A stretch of DNA of 64,000 bases from Oscarella lobularis (GCF_947507565.1 NC_089192.1:1550001-1614000), one strand, 5' to 3'. Positions 22,273 through 34,290 are shown, numbered from the stretch's first letter. Numbers and translations are program-made. The notes: generated by a model from the sequence alone, not told the origin.

Positions 22273-22463
22273 CATAGAACTAAGGACTCATATGTCTTGT
22301 GTTGCCCGTACGTAAGGCGGAGCTGTATGTGACGTCACGCATTTCCTTATAGTCATTGAGCCTTCTGCCATTGACTCACTTCGGTCTTCTGCGTACCACA
22401 GCCCACAATAAAGTTCATTGAACACCACAACACTACATGGTGTCAGGAGTCATACCCCCCTAA

Positions 22464-23634
22464 ATGGAACATCTCAAGCAACCGAAGCAGTTCAATTTCC
22501 AGCGAAAAGCAGCATGGCCGTCGTGGATCGAGCGCTTCGAGCAATTCCGCATCGCTTCCGGACTCAGCGACAAAGGCCAGGAGTAGCAAGTCTCGACTCT
22601 GCTCTACACGATGGGCCCCGAAGCGAATGATGTCATGAAACAACTCACCCTCACCGCCACGACCGGAAGAAGTACGCTCCAGTCAAGGCCCAGTTCGACG
22701 TCTACTTCGCTAAAGCCCGCAACGTTATCTTCGAAATCTGCACGTTTCGAAAACGTCGCCAAGGGGAGAAGGAGCCAGTCGAAGCATTCATCACCGCCCT
22801 CTACGCATTGTCAGAGTACTGCGAGTTCGGCGAGCGAAGGGAAAAAGAAATTCTTCTCCAGCTAATTATCGGGATACGAGACGATCTCGTCTCGCGCAAG
22901 CTGCAACAGAATCCCAATGTCACCCTCGAAGCCGCCGTTACCGTGGCGAGACAACATGAAGAGATTATGCCTTCAGCAAGGTTCCGTGAGAAGTACCGCC
23001 GATCAAGGAAATGCTCAAGAAAGCCGAAGATTCATACCTCGCCCTGCTACCATACCGCTCTACTCCATTGGCTCAAGGATCACCAGCGCAGATCTTGATG
23101 GATCGCCGGTTGAGATCCAACGTGCCTACAATTCAATCCAGTCTACTCCCAGAAGCTATTCCTCTGGAACAGCTTCGCGACAAGGACGAGCATGTCCGCG
23201 CGAAGCAGAAAGAAGATTTCGATCGACGCCATCGCGTCAAGGAAATGCCAACACTCTCACTAGGCCAAGCAGTCTATATTCCGGATCGCCAGGAATACGG
23301 CAGAGTCGTCGCTCAAGCCTCATCATCTAGGAGCTATTACATTAACACACCTACCGGATCGTTTCGACGCAACCGTGGAAAGCTGATCCCGGTGAGAGAC
23401 GACGCAGTTACCATACCGGAAGATGATGAACACTTCGTTATTCCCGAGCAAAGAAATAATCCCGACGTACCTCCAAATGAAGCCGTCGAGGATCCTCCAC
23501 AAGCAGCGCCGCAGCCAGTGCAGCAGCAACAGCAGCAACAGCCTTCACCCGTCCGAACCCGCTCTGGTCGTGTCGTTAGACCTCCAGCAAGGTTTGTCGA
23601 TGAACAACCTCCTGGAAGGGGAGATGTGGTGTGA
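22464..23634 (+). pseudogene. Gag fused to integrase C-terminus (deleted gypsy polyprotein)
   Basis: From the ATG at 22464 the gag-type sequence includes WIERFEQFRIASGL, YTMGPEAND and EYCEFGERREKEILLQLIIG. It is interrupted by a TAG near 22586 and by frame changes. From about 23011 it continues as a gypsy integrase tail (YLALLPYRSTPLAQGSPAQI, then RRHRVK, then a Gln-rich stretch and TRSGRVVRPP). The central enzymes are absent, so the copy would need help from a complete element. Confidence 0.78.
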
Positions 23635-23796
23635 GCTACTACATAGAACTAAGGACTCATATGTCTTGTGTTGCCCGTACGTAAGGCGGAGCTTTATGTG
23701 ACGTCACGCACCTCTTTCCTTATAGTCATTGAGCCTTCTGCCATTGACTCACTTCTGTCTTCTGTGTACCACAGCCCACAATAAAGTTCATTGAAC

Positions 23797-24574
23797 CACG
23801 GATTGTAGAGGAGAGGGATAGGAAACGATAGCGCACTACTGTACATTGTGACGTTGCATCCGTGACACGCTCTGACTCCTCCTCCCGCTCCAGAAACGCC
23901 CGATTTCTCCGAATCCGAAGGCTCTCTAGCCTTCTAAGCAACTCGAAAAGGTTACTAAGGATGTAAATAATGCTTCTAAATGTAGCTTTTACAAGCGACG
24001 GATGCCTAAAGCCCGTTTTTTCAACAGGCGACTTTGTGTAGCTTTCCTGATCGTTCTGCAGGCTTTCGGAACCACAAAGTACATTCTAATTCTAGGCTAA
24101 AGACGTCAAAGTGCAACTGACATCTTCAAAAGCATCTCCGATTGATCAAGACAAATTTGTAGAACGAGGTCTACCCTCGCAAGAAGGGTGCATGCTCGAA
24201 AATCGTCTTCATTTCGACAATCGTGAAACGCAGATGCTTTTGAAGATGTCAGTTGCACTTTGACGTCTTTAGCCTAGAGTTAGAATGTACATTGTGGTTC
24301 CGAAAGCCTGCAGAACGATCAGGAAAGCTACACAAAGTCGCCTGTTGAAAAAACGGGCTTTAGGGATCCGTCGTTTGCAAAAATCTGCAATTAGAAGCAT
24401 TATTTACATCCTTAGTAACCTTTTCGAGTTGCCTAGAAGGCTAGAGAATCTTCGGATTCGGAGGAATCGGGCGTTTCTTAAGCGGGGTCACAACCGATAA
24501 GGGGGCGTGGCCGAGTCACGCATCTAACCACTCCACCTACGGGCGTTTCCTATCCCTCTCCTCTACAATCCGTG
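23797..24574. mobile_element. P-type fold-back element in the 3' LTR, 7-bp target duplication
   Basis: The ends are CACGGATTGTAGAGGAGAGG... and the exact inverse. ATTGAAC is duplicated on both sides (23790-23796 and 24575-24581). The arms are long (about 23797-24115 and 24235-24574), for example AGATGTCAGTTGCACTTTG in both. The ends resemble those of the P-type element at 55289 (shared GGGATARGAAACG). It has no coding capacity. Confidence 0.85.
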
Positions 24575-25226
24575 ATTGAACACCACAACACTACACAGAC
24601 CTCTCGAAAGAAACTGTAGTGGGTAATAAGGCACTTTGCTGAGACGAGCGATGTTGTGGTGACTGTGCGGATGCGGGTCACAGGAATTTCTGCTGCCCAG
24701 AATAGAGACATTTGTAGCGAAAGCTGCAAGTCAACTTTGCTCGACTGAAGAAAGATCCGCGGCGAACTGTCAGCTTCTTCCTACAGTCTGATTTCGGACA
24801 GCGCCACGTGTAGCCGTCCTTCAGGTCTTGTCTCTTGTTCCATCTCATTTCGACGCCGCAATCGCACTTAACGCTTTTAGCTAAGAGCCCGTGCTTTTGA
24901 AGGAAATGAACAGCCGTTTCGATTGAGTCGGTTGCCGCTCGTACATCTGACACTGTGAACAAGCCCTCCATTGTCACTCTCAACTCGCTGCCGATTGAAG
25001 AATACAGTGACTGAGCCAAGAAAGCGAGGGTGCTCCTTTTGTAATTGGCGCGGCTCCGACCAAGTTGCCCACAACGGATCGGGGATGAACCAGTCATCAG
25101 CGAGAGTTTCCGCGGACGTGAACGGAACCATGCAGAAGTAGCATATGGGAAGCTGCAATTGTGAATCCCGGATATGTCGCGGGCAATTCGAGCAGGGCCG
25201 CAACCCGATCAAAGGTCACTTATAGG

Positions 25227-26181
25227 ATGTTATCAACGTTATCGAGCGCTACGTGGTCTCTTGAAGAGACAGTTTCTTTTATGAAAAACAAGAAGCTGGC
25301 TTCTATAATGAACTGCGATTGCGGGAGAATTATGAAATGGAACCGAAGGACGGAGGTGACCGACGGCTGAACGTGGCGCTGCCCTGCGAAAGGATGCCGC
25401 AAGAAGAAAACAATACGGCACGGTTCATTTTTTAACCGGTCTAAACTCCCATTGGGAGTTTGCCTTCGTCTCTTGGCGTGTTCGGTAGCGGAAACTCCTG
25501 TCACCCACGTCAAAGCACAAATAGGCTCTGTATCAACAAAATGCGCCGTAGACTACTACAATGTCTGTCGAGACGTTCGCAGTGAAGATTTACTGCAGAA
25601 CCCTATTTGTCTCGGTGGTCGGGGAATCGTCGTTCAGATAGACGAATCGTCTTTTGCCCACGATAAAAAGGTGTGAAGTAAGGTTTTATACTAGTACGTA
25701 ACACCTATAACTTTTCCAGTACGGAAGAGAAAGGCCTGCAGCACCGAACTGGGTGTTTGAGCTGTACGACACAGAAAAAAAGGTTGGATACATGGAACTG
25801 GTAGAGAAAAGAGACAGAGCTACTCTTCTACCGATAATAACGCGCCACACTTTGCCGGATACAACTATTCACTCCGACTGCTGGGCAGCATACAAGAAGG
25901 TGGGTGAACTGCCCGGCGTTGCGGAGCATGGAACCGTCAACCACAGCCGCCATTTTGTGGACCCTCACACAGGAGTTCGCACGCAGGCTATCAAAAGCTA
26001 TTGGGCGCGAGCAAAAGCCAAGCTAAAACGCATGAGAGGCACAACTGGAGAAATGCTTCCATCTTATCTGGATGAATTTATGTGGCGTGAAAGAAACGGG
26101 CATGACGACGATGGTCAATACAACAGCGACGTTGCTTTGTGCAGCATCTTTCGCTGCATCGCGGAGCAGTACCCTGTTTGA
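25227..26181 (+). CDS. Right Merlin (ISXO2-like) transposase
   Basis: Exons 25227-25670 and 25720-26181 are joined in phase (DKK/YGRERP). It has a zinc-ribbon-like start (CDCG, then WRCPAKGCRKK), the first catalytic Asp in IVVQIDESSFAHDKK, the second in TIHSDCWAAY, then NHSRHFVDP and SYWARAKAKLKRMRG, and the SYLDEFMWRERNG tail. These are the usual ISXO2/Merlin DDE marks. A TGA at about 25368 replaces the Tyr codon seen in the left copy (DGYTWRCP), so the open frame is interrupted once. It diverges from the left transposase, with possible shared promoter sequence at 24972-25226. Confidence 0.78.
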
Positions 26182-26723
26182 GGCTGTCGGCGTGTCGGCG
26201 CGGCGCCAAAGTTCGATGGCGTTTCGACATATCGTACGTTTAAGGCAGTTCCCTGTTCTTCGTTTTCGTGAACTCTGTGTGAGAAATAAAAAGATCGCAG
26301 CCCGACCAACAGACGCGGTGCCGTGTGAAAGTCCGTGGGCACGGCGCGCTATAAACGATGCCCCCGACCGCGAGAATTCCGTACCTGTTCCATTTCTCTT
26401 CCTCGATCCGAATATTGGCGTCGTTTGACCCGGTACAGCGATCGGACGGGCAATCGCTAGCCTGCGGCACCGCTATTCGAAGCGAATGGCCACGCGATCG
26501 CGATCGTGAGACCCCGTACACATCGACGTGTGGCACCGCCTTGCACGGTGCCCGACCAGGAGCGTATGTTTCGCCGGATTTCCTGAACGATGGCACCGTA
26601 TAGTGCGGTCGTCGCTTTCTATATAGGACTGGGACCGAATTATACGGGACCAAGAATCTAATGCAATTACGACAAAATCAAGATGGCCGACAGGAAGAGA
26701 GATCGAACGGTGCCGGCACCGTA
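26102..26723. repeat. Right terminal inverted repeat of the Merlin element
   Basis: It is the inverse of 20930-21545. It begins within the transposase codons for HDDDGQYNSDVALC and ends GGTGCCGGCACCGTA. A few single-base differences separate it from the left copy. Confidence 0.85.
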
Positions 26724-26828
26724 TAGTAACGAGTGGACCCATGTTCTACAACATTTCCGGCACGTCGGAAGGAACTGGGCACTGCGCGCGCATGCGTGCT
26801 GACGACATTGTTGTGGTCACTTGTGGAA

Positions 26829-27560
26829 ATGAACGTCCTTCCCGAGCCTTTCTCTGTTTCAGACTTGCAGCACGCTTTTCGGCTAGAAAAGGAAAGCCGC
26901 GAGGACGCTGGATGGACATTCTTGCGCGACGGAAACCCTGACAGACTCGGGCCAAACGCGAAATTCTACTACACATCAGATCCGTCGAAACAATTCGAAT
27001 CGTCCTCTCCTCGACTCCAACTGAAATTCTACTGGTCTTCTGTGCCCATTACCGCCCTAAAAGTCGCCTGCCTTCTTAACAAGCCCGAGATTCGCGAGAA
27101 GTGGGACGTCTATGCGCCGATCGTTTCCAGCATCGACGTGAGTCAACGTCAACTCGTCGTTCTCTGGAAACTCGTCGCGCCATGGCCGCTTCAAACGCGT
27201 CTCCTCGTCCACGACGTCGTTTACGTCACCTGCGACAACGCCTACGTTTCCTTCTACAAGGGTACGGACCGAAACGAGTTCGATCGTTCGTCGCCACGAC
27301 TTCCGGTTGATTATACACGAGCTCGCGCCGGTCTTACGTTCACCATCACGCGACCGAATAAGGAGCGTCCCGAGACCCACTGCGACGTTTTCGCCGTCAC
27401 GAACAATTCATACGGGGGCGTTATCGACTGGCTTCCCTACCGGGTCGCTGCTCAAGTTACCGCGAACGGTTACGAGCGAGTGTTCGGGGATCTATTTGCA
27501 AAGGGAGGATCGCTGGATTTGAAAGCCTTGGATTTTCGTTCGTTCACCGTTAGACTTTGA
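26829..27560 (+). CDS. START-domain lipid-binding protein
   Basis: The frame continues upstream of this first suitable ATG (to about 26733) without another in-frame ATG, so the true start may lie in an earlier exon. The product, ~243 residues, fits a START domain: an N-terminal LQHAFRLEKESREDAGW helix; FYWSSVPITALKVACLLN; the KWDVYAPIVSSIDV stretch matching the 'WD....v..id' core; the LVVLWKLVAPWPLQTR and DVVYVT strands; and a C-terminal YGGVIDWLPYRVAAQVTANG helix. START domains bind sterols, phospholipids or other hydrophobic ligands. No extra domain is visible. It begins only ~100 bp from the Merlin element, so its 5' part may have been lost. Confidence 0.6.
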   Translation: MNVLPEPFSVSDLQHAFRLEKESREDAGWTFLRDGNPDRLGPNAKFYYTSDPSKQFESSSPRLQLKFYWSSVPITALKVACLLNKPEIREKWDVYAPIVSSIDVSQRQLVVLWKLVAPWPLQTRLLVHDVVYVTCDNAYVSFYKGTDRNEFDRSSPRLPVDYTRARAGLTFTITRPNKERPETHCDVFAVTNNSYGGVIDWLPYRVAAQVTANGYERVFGDLFAKGGSLDLKALDFRSFTVRL

Positions 27561-28355
27561 TTTATTGTCACTTGCGGCCGGAGCGCTCCGAGCTCGACGT
27601 ACGTGTCATTTTTTTCTGTCGTTATATTTCTCTCGTTTCGAGACTGTTTTTGTTCTTGGGGCTGCGTGGATTGAATGTGGTTTGGTGCCTTATCATCGAG
27701 TAGGCAGTAGTCAGTGAAATGGATTTATTACTATAGGGAACTACTCTAGTCAGTTCTGGCTGTCTACGAAGAAAATCCAGCGTTTTAGCTAGCTCAAAGT
27801 CACGCACGCAGCCGAAGCTCAGGCACTGAGGCGGGTAGCAAACTAACGCGCGCTAATAAACAGAAAGTGGTCTTTTTCGTCATTTTATTACGTACAAGAC
27901 ATTATTTGGGGTAAGTAAGACCTTATATGTAATAATAGATACGCATATTTTGTCTAATTATATTTCTTGGTGGCTTCGTTTCGCCGGTTCGACGCTCCTT
28001 GCGTCGAACGCTTCAAGCACCCCGCCCAGCTCGACGTTGAATATCGGCCGCTAAAGTAAGGTGAATTCTACGTGTTCAAACATAGTAGAAAAAGCCTACT
28101 TCGCATGTGGCGCGTCCCCGAGCGCCGGGATCTGCGCAATTTTGCACGTCTTCGGGGTAAAGACCCCGAAGGACGGCCTTCAAGGCGGCGGGCCAACAAT
28201 AGTGTTGGTGTCGGAGCTCAGTACAGGTGAAAACGTTAGTCTATTAGACTATAGATATGTGCATGACATATAAGGGGTACACTTAGCGGTGTGTCTAAGG
28301 GTATGACATCAGTGAGCTCCTTAATATTAACTAAGATACACTACACTCCTCCGTC
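27561..28355. other. Spacer, possibly including a gypsy LTR
   Basis: No gene is supported. The stretch next to the gypsy polyprotein end (about 28050-28350) is where a 3' LTR would lie, but I cannot pair it with a second copy in the window. Confidence 0.3.
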
Positions 28356-30270
28356 CTAATCCTTTAGTTCCGTGATTGAAAGATTCAATCGCTCTGGAGC
28401 TTTTCTGTTCCTTGGTGGATTTCTGCGTGGTTCTGGTGGTGGATCTTTAACTTTCTTTTGCGGACGAGAAGCGGTAGTGTTGGGCGGCTCAGGAGAAGCT
28501 GCAGCGGCTTCATTTGATTCCTGAGGAGCCTGAGAGGCAGTGGTAGTTGATGCCTCTGTAGTGCCTTCGGAGGAACGTGTTTCCGAAGCAGGAACATTGG
28601 TGGTAATTGGCAATGAAGACGTAGCATATTTGCTAGGTTGATCTTCTTCAGATTTGTCGCGTGCGGCCATAGACATTTCAGTGGCGGCCGTTGGACGTAG
28701 TTGATCAGCATGACGATGCCAAGTTTTGTTATTGACTGTAACGTCGTAATCAACTGGAATATGGTTCCTTCAACCCAACTATCACCTGAGGTGTAATCTT
28801 TAGCCCATACTTTATCTCCTATTTGGAAATTCCCTGTCACGTGTCCGTGATAAGCTTGCTGTTTGAGCTGCTTGTTCCGGATGAGAGCTGCTACATCAGG
28901 ATGAAGCATGGTGAGCCTGGTGCGAACTTGTCTACCCAGGAATATATTATTCAGATGGCGTTAAGCCTGTTGTAGTATGTGGAGTATTTCGGTATTTGAA
29001 TAGAAATGTAGCTAATTTGGCTTTCATGTCCGTTTCCCCCTTTATAGCTTTTAAGGCGTTTTTGAAGGTTTGGACGCAACGTTCCGCGGCTCCGTTGGAT
29101 TGCGGATGATAAGGCGATGATCGAATGTGCTGGATACCTTGACGAGCCAGCCATTTTTGAAATTCTTTGGAGACGTCTAAATTGGGGACCGTTGTCGGAG
29201 ACTAAGAGTTCCGGTAGTCCAAAACGTGCGAAGATATCGCTGAGTGCATCAATCGTTTTCTGAGATGTAGTTGTTTTCATAGCAATGACTTCTAGCCATT
29301 TTGAATAAGCATCGACGAGTAAGAGAAACATTGAATTGAGGAACGGTCCGGCGAAATCGATGTGGACTCACTGAAAAGGACGTTCCGGCCAAACCCAAGG
29401 ATGGCGAATGACTTTCCCTGGCATTTTGGCGTTGGATTGACAAGTAGGGCAACTTCGTGCTAGGTGTTCAATACCTTTGTCGATTTGAGGCCTCCAGAAG
29501 TGACATCTGGCTATTGACTTCATTTTGACCAACTCCTTGGTGACTGCTGTGTAATTCTTCTAGCAACTTGGTGCGGAGTTTTGTTGGTATGACGACTCTA
29601 AGTCCTCGTACAATGGTGCACCTTCTATTGTTAGATCTCGTCGAGAAGAAAAATATTGTTTGACTTCTGGATCAGTTGGTTTGTAATCTCCACAAACGCG
29701 GATAGCATTGTCCGGTTTGGGAACAACAACAATGGGTGAGGACCACCTGCTGTGTTTGACTTTGTAGATGACGCCTCGTTTGACTAGGCGGTCCAAGTCG
29801 GCTTCCACTTTTTCTCTCATTGCGTATGGTATTTCTCGTGCTGGAATATAACTCGGTTGAGCACCTTCCTTTAATGCCAAGTGTGCAGTAAATCCTTTGA
29901 GTTCGCCTTGTTCTTCGCTGAAGAGACTTCCGTAGCGGTCTATCAACGTAGAGATCGGTGAACTAAGGTGATGAATTTTTAATTCATCCCAGTTCAGGCG
30001 AATTTTCCTTAGCCAATCTCGACCCATGAGCGTTGCTCCACCTTTTCGAGCGACGTGCAGCATTTTCTGTCCATTTAATCCTACATTGACTTCGCATTTT
30101 CCTCGTAGGTTCAGAGGGTTCTTGGTATAGCTGATTAGCTTCAAATCACTCGGCTGTAGCGGTAAATTCAGTGTTTTCGTCCAGATTTCTTCGGGTATCA
30201 GAGTGATCGGAGATCCGGTATCGACTTCCATGGGGATAACACATAAAAGAACTTTTGCCAGCTCAACCCT
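28356..30270 (-). pseudogene. Gypsy-type polyprotein remnant lacking most of RT and RNase H
   Basis: Read on the minus strand from 30270: a retropepsin motif (MEVDTGSPITLIPEEIW); a spacer with MGRDWLRKIRLNW; and the start of RT (RGVIYKVKHSRWSSPIVVVP, RVCGDYK). It then jumps to integrase: the CPTCQ zinc finger near 29450; the DDE core around VDAYSKWLEV, VSDNGPQF and HPQSNGAAER; GDKVWAKDY; and a Pro-rich tail ending NLSITELKD-stop. About 600 codons are missing. Several frame changes are present. Confidence 0.85.
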
Positions 30271-31978
30271 CAGAGCGCTCCACATAATTTCCGAGACACT
30301 TGAGGAAATGGCTAGCGTGTTTGCCCCAGCGCCCAAAGTGCTCCGCAACAACGGGAACAAAAGACGAGGATGACCCGGCGGCGCGAACGACATATTTCTC
30401 GATCTTTCTCTCTTCGCGAATTATCGCTGCAGCACTGTCTTCGACAGACGCACGACGGCACGCCTCGGAGCTCCAGGGATGCGCCAACGAGATATCCAGA
30501 TCAAACGATTCCCCTGTGCCGGTGCCCAAGGCGACGATAATATCGGGGCGGTTATCGTTGTTGATGCACTCGTGATGAGGCTTGACCCGACAAGAGAGGC
30601 CGGCATCTCGAGCGCAATCTGCCCAGCCGGATACGACGCAGTTATGTGCCCAAGTGGGGCCGCCACCGTGTTTGCAGGTGACGAGGTGGTAACCGCTGCG
30701 ATCAATCGGCTTGCCGCATTCGCACGTTGAGATGCAAGCCGGGAAGGATAGAGGCTGATCCAGCCTCAAGGATACCGCTAAGCAAAATTGCAAGGTTTCA
30801 GTGCGAGCATCCTTGAGGTGGGCGCAGCCTCCAGCCAACGGCCGGCATGCTTCCCTCGGCACGAGCACAGACGGCTCAATTCCCTGTTGTCGGCAGCTTC
30901 CGACATGAGATGATCCAGAATCGCGGCGTCAGATTCTGATTTTAATTTGCGCTGAAACTTGTCCTTTGAAGGAAACAGGTCGCCGAGGCTTTGGACTGTA
31001 GACTTTTCTGCCGAATTGCCCAGAGGGTGATGAAAACTCAAGACTGCCAGATGTAAGGCAGACTGGATCGAAGAGACGGCGAACGGAGACTGATCGGTAG
31101 ACCACAGCGACGGAAAGCGGATCGGAAGCTCTTGGATTGAATGGCTCCAGGCGGCCATGAAGGCAGCATCAGCAACCGATGACAAGAAGTGCAAGCCGAA
31201 ACTGCCCTAGTTGATGGGAAGAGCGACCTGACGCCACTGACTTTTCGAAAGATGGTTGATCAGGAGAAGAGATAAGAAAACTGCTTTAGATAAGGCGTCG
31301 TGATGATCAACAGCTTTCGCCAAGAGGGACGATGGGACACAGTCCTGCCGAGATGATTGAGGCATGTCGCGTGACAGTGGCGGAGTAGCAGCAGACCGCA
31401 TTGAGGGTCATCGAGACGGCGGGTTTCGTCGCACAGGCCTGACCCTTCGTCGACGTCTGAAGGCAGAAGCTCTCAATAAAGGCATCCGAACCTACAGGTG
31501 AGCCGAGAACAACAGAACCATCAGAGCAACGAGGAAGAGAAGATGGCGTTACAGGACCCCAAGGCGAAAAGATTTCGCACTTCTTATCAGCGACAACGAG
31601 ATAAATATCACTGAGCGACGATTTCACCGACTCGAAAAGGTTCAGCGCCGACGACTCCTCCCCAAGAATGAAAACATCATCCAGATATGCCAAAACCACC
31701 ACTTCTGGATGATCGGCCTGGAGGCGGCAAATTGAATCGTGCATTCCGAGTGCGAAGAGCGCGGGGCCTAATGGATCCCCCAGGTTCACTCCTTCTTCGG
31801 AGGACAACAATTTGACGCCACTGTCCGACGCAAATACGAGCCCATACATTGATTGAAAATGATGCAGAAGAGAAGGAAAGTCCGCTGCTAAACGACTCGA
31901 TATAGAGTTGAACGCATTTCGAACGTCGGTTTTCAGGACAGCCCATGAGGGTCTGTCTTTCACTTTGCGAACAGGCAA
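30271..31978 (-). pseudogene. Non-LTR-like reverse transcriptase with C-terminal restriction-like nuclease domain
   Basis: RT part (31978-31307): LKTDVRNAFNSIS, then EGVNLGDPLGPALFALGMH and VVVLAYLDDVFILG, which carries the catalytic DD. After ~450 bp with a shifted frame comes the C-terminal part (30868-30271): CECGKPIDRSGYHLVTC (a Cys/His finger) and NRPDIIVALG ... DLDISLAHP, a PD-(D/E)XK-like nuclease arrangement as in restriction-like-endonuclease non-LTR elements. The 5' end is missing. The downstream end abuts the gypsy remnant. Confidence 0.75.
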
Positions 31979-34129
31979 GGCACTTTAGAGAGGCATATCA
32001 AAGGTATTTGAGGGTGGTGACTACGGTAATTGAAGCCAGTCCATTCAACTAAACTACTTCTACCTTCAGAACATACCTACGAAGGAAGGAAAAACTGTCT
32101 CACAGCATTCTCACGGTCACCCGATCGAGGCGCACAGAATACAGCTGCACGAAATAAATAGAGAATCCTCAATGAGGCTATTAACTAATTGTTTTCTAAC
32201 CTGCGAACCTATCCAAACGTCATGCGTCCACATGTAGATGAAAGAAAACGTGTTCTAGAAGAAACGTTCCTTGCCGACATTGCCGCAAAAATATCCTGTT
32301 TCATGCAAAACGTAAAGGATCGTCTATACACATTTGTCCGCTCCTCTGTCTCAGAGCTGCAACAACTTGGTTTACCGCCTGATACGCCAACATGTAGCAG
32401 AAAATGGAACGTGCCCCAACACATATCTTGAATGTCCCATTAGCGCCTTTGACTTCACAAAGGGAAAAGAAAAGACATGCCTCAGCATAAGAGCTAACGA
32501 ATGGAATACCCCGTTGACCTTATCGCTTATAGAAGCTAGGATCCACGATAGAAGTGAAGAGAATGAAGGACGACATAATGACGCACATTAGGATTGAATA
32601 ACAGTCTAAGAGTCGCTCGGTACTGAAGCCTAGTACTTCTGCATATAGAAAATAAAACATTTGAAAGAATCTATACCACTGCCAAATGAAAATTAGACTT
32701 ATCTGAATAAAAAGCGGTTTACTGCGTTCAGGACGGATTCATCGGCACTATTTATCATTAGTGCCTACTAAAAGTGATTCTTCCAGAGAGGTAGCGACCT
32801 CAAAAGACACGATTAGATATTAGGGTTACGAGTACACAATAACCCTAGGCGAAACCTAGGGCAGCGAGTTCATACGATCTGGAGGAGCTATATAAGACGA
32901 GAAAGTAAAAAAGACAAACGATTTATTACTAAAGCATCGTCTACGTCGATGAGCAGAAAGCGACATGACATTCGCGAGTTCCTTTATGCTACTCGCCGCG
33001 ATCGAGCTCTAACCTGGGCAAACGTCTTCGAAAAAGCTCCCAAAAGACGCTATACCGGTAGCGTCGTCTTCGAGAGCGTCCGTCCCGATGAAAAACGGTC
33101 GAGAATGTGTCTTTGTAGCGTGCGCTGCAGCTTTTTTTCTGCATTTGCACTATAATTGCAGCTTTTGTGGAAGCGCTTATTTTTTGGTCACACTCTTAAA
33201 TCTGTTTGAAATTACTATGTCTGTAAATCTTGTGAAATGCAGAAGAATTTGTGAGGTTGTGTCGTAAAGAGGCGAAAAGTTTCGATACCTCGGCTGCGAA
33301 AGAATGAATTCAAGTGCAATTTAAAGGTTTCACTACCTGCCTACAATGGCATCGAACCATGATGGTTTGCAGTGACTGCGATACCGCTTTTGTTGCTCGA
33401 GTTGGGGCCGCCACATTTTCTTAGGGCTTTAGCTATCTCAACTAAACACTACGCGGCTTTCGCCGTTGTGCGCCGAGAATGCCAATAGCGATGAAATCTA
33501 GTCTTTTTAATACATTAAAAAGCTAATGCAGAATTTGTCGAGGAATCGATTTGTGCTAACAGTTTTAAATCGAACTAACCGTTCGCGAGTTAAAAAATCA
33601 CAAGTCCCGGATGCAATTTTAAAAATCACTATTTTCTAATTTTCACTCTTTTAAACGATTAACTAGTTTTCAAAAGAATTCTTTTATAACCATATTTTTG
33701 TGTTTAAAATTTCAAATTTGTTCTAATTGCCCTTTTAGTCTTCAATACTCACAAAATGTAGTATACTACTCTTCGTCCACTTCCCCACCATATTCCTTCT
33801 CCTTTGCCAAACTTTTTCAATTTTTTAGTCTTATATCAACGTACAATGTCAGTTTATCACCATAGTTGGAATATTACTCTTTGCCATATCGTAATAGTGA
33901 ACATTTTCTCTCGTAACTATTTTGCAATGGATCGATGTCTGTCCGTTATGATTGTACTAATTTTTACGTTCTGTTTTTCCAAGCAATTGACGGCACGTTC
34001 AATACCTTCCTTTTTCATATGATAGCTTCCTTTTACTTTGTTACTCTTTTGAATAAATGAATGAATGACATACATATATGTGTAAACACCGTGTCCTACC
34101 TGAACAAGCTCAGTATTGATAATCTTTTT
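31979..34129. other. Gene-poor stretch
   Basis: It contains an isolated 80-codon frame at 32189-32431 with no recognisable domain and an AT-rich tract (33480-34080). I see no supported gene, splice chain or clear repeat. Confidence 0.4.
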
Positions 34130-34290
34130 TCAAGTTACATCTAGGAGCGAGTAAGTTCCAAATTTGGCCGAATGACCAGGGCCCTGCCGTCACCCGCCAC
34201 GATGAGCATAGCATTCAATTCCCGTATCTCGTTCATCACTTTCGTCTGATGCTTATTCCACACCGTAGAGACAAATCTATGCAGAAAATG
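34130..34290 (-). pseudogene. Transposase fragment
   Basis: On the minus strand WNKHQTKVMNEIRELNAMLI is followed by AGDGR and, after a frame slip, PGHSAKFGTYSLLD. This DGR..PGHSAK.G.YSL.D pattern occurs in DDE-type transposases common in cnidarian and sponge genomes. Only about 50 residues remain. Confidence 0.45.

Larger units (their letters stand above)
22072..24595 (+). mobile_element. Internally deleted LTR retrotransposon (gypsy-like)
   Basis: The LTRs start TGTGGTG(T/C)GAGCTAC and end CACAACACTACA: 22072-22437 (with a MITE inside) and 23625-24595 (with a P-type fold-back inside). After the 5' LTR comes TGGTGTCAGGAGTC, a primer-binding-site-like sequence. The flanks GAGAC and CAGAC look like a 5-bp target duplication with one change. 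Internal sequence joins gag to the end of integrase; protease, RT and RNase H are missing. Confidence 0.8.
21470..24971 (-). pseudogene. Left Merlin (ISXO2-like) transposase, split by an LTR retrotransposon
   Basis: The N-terminal part (24971 to about 24690) starts MEGLFTVSDV. It carries a zinc-ribbon-like segment (CDCG ... WRCPKSDCRKKLTVRRGSFF) and ends where the retroelement sits. The C-terminal part (21889-21470) has MGVYDAQ, AWADMH-type spacing seen here as NLWADMH, and the tail SYLDEIMWRDRYGRDDDGQY. It diverges from the right transposase except over the last ~26 residues, which lie inside the inverted repeat. As it stands it cannot be expressed as one protein. Confidence 0.75.
20930..26723. 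mobile_element. Merlin-type DNA transposon with two transposases and ~620-bp inverted ends
   Basis: The outer ends are TACGGTGCCGGCACCGT and its inverse. Inverted repeats cover 20930-21545 and 26102-26723 and are nearly identical. Inside are two divergent transposases with ISXO2-like DDE character. A deleted LTR retrotransposon (22072-24595) has inserted in the left one. Without it the element would be about 3.3 kb. No exact 8-9 bp target duplication is seen; the left flank is another element. Confidence 0.8.

Noticed and set aside
24678-25212. Possible extended gene upstream of the left Merlin transposase start
   Set aside because: Codons before MEGLF overlap the shared promoter region and the opposite gene's 5' end; no conserved residues.
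32189-32431. 80-codon frame in the gene-poor stretch
   Set aside because: No domain, no splice partners and no repeat context, so coding status cannot be supported.
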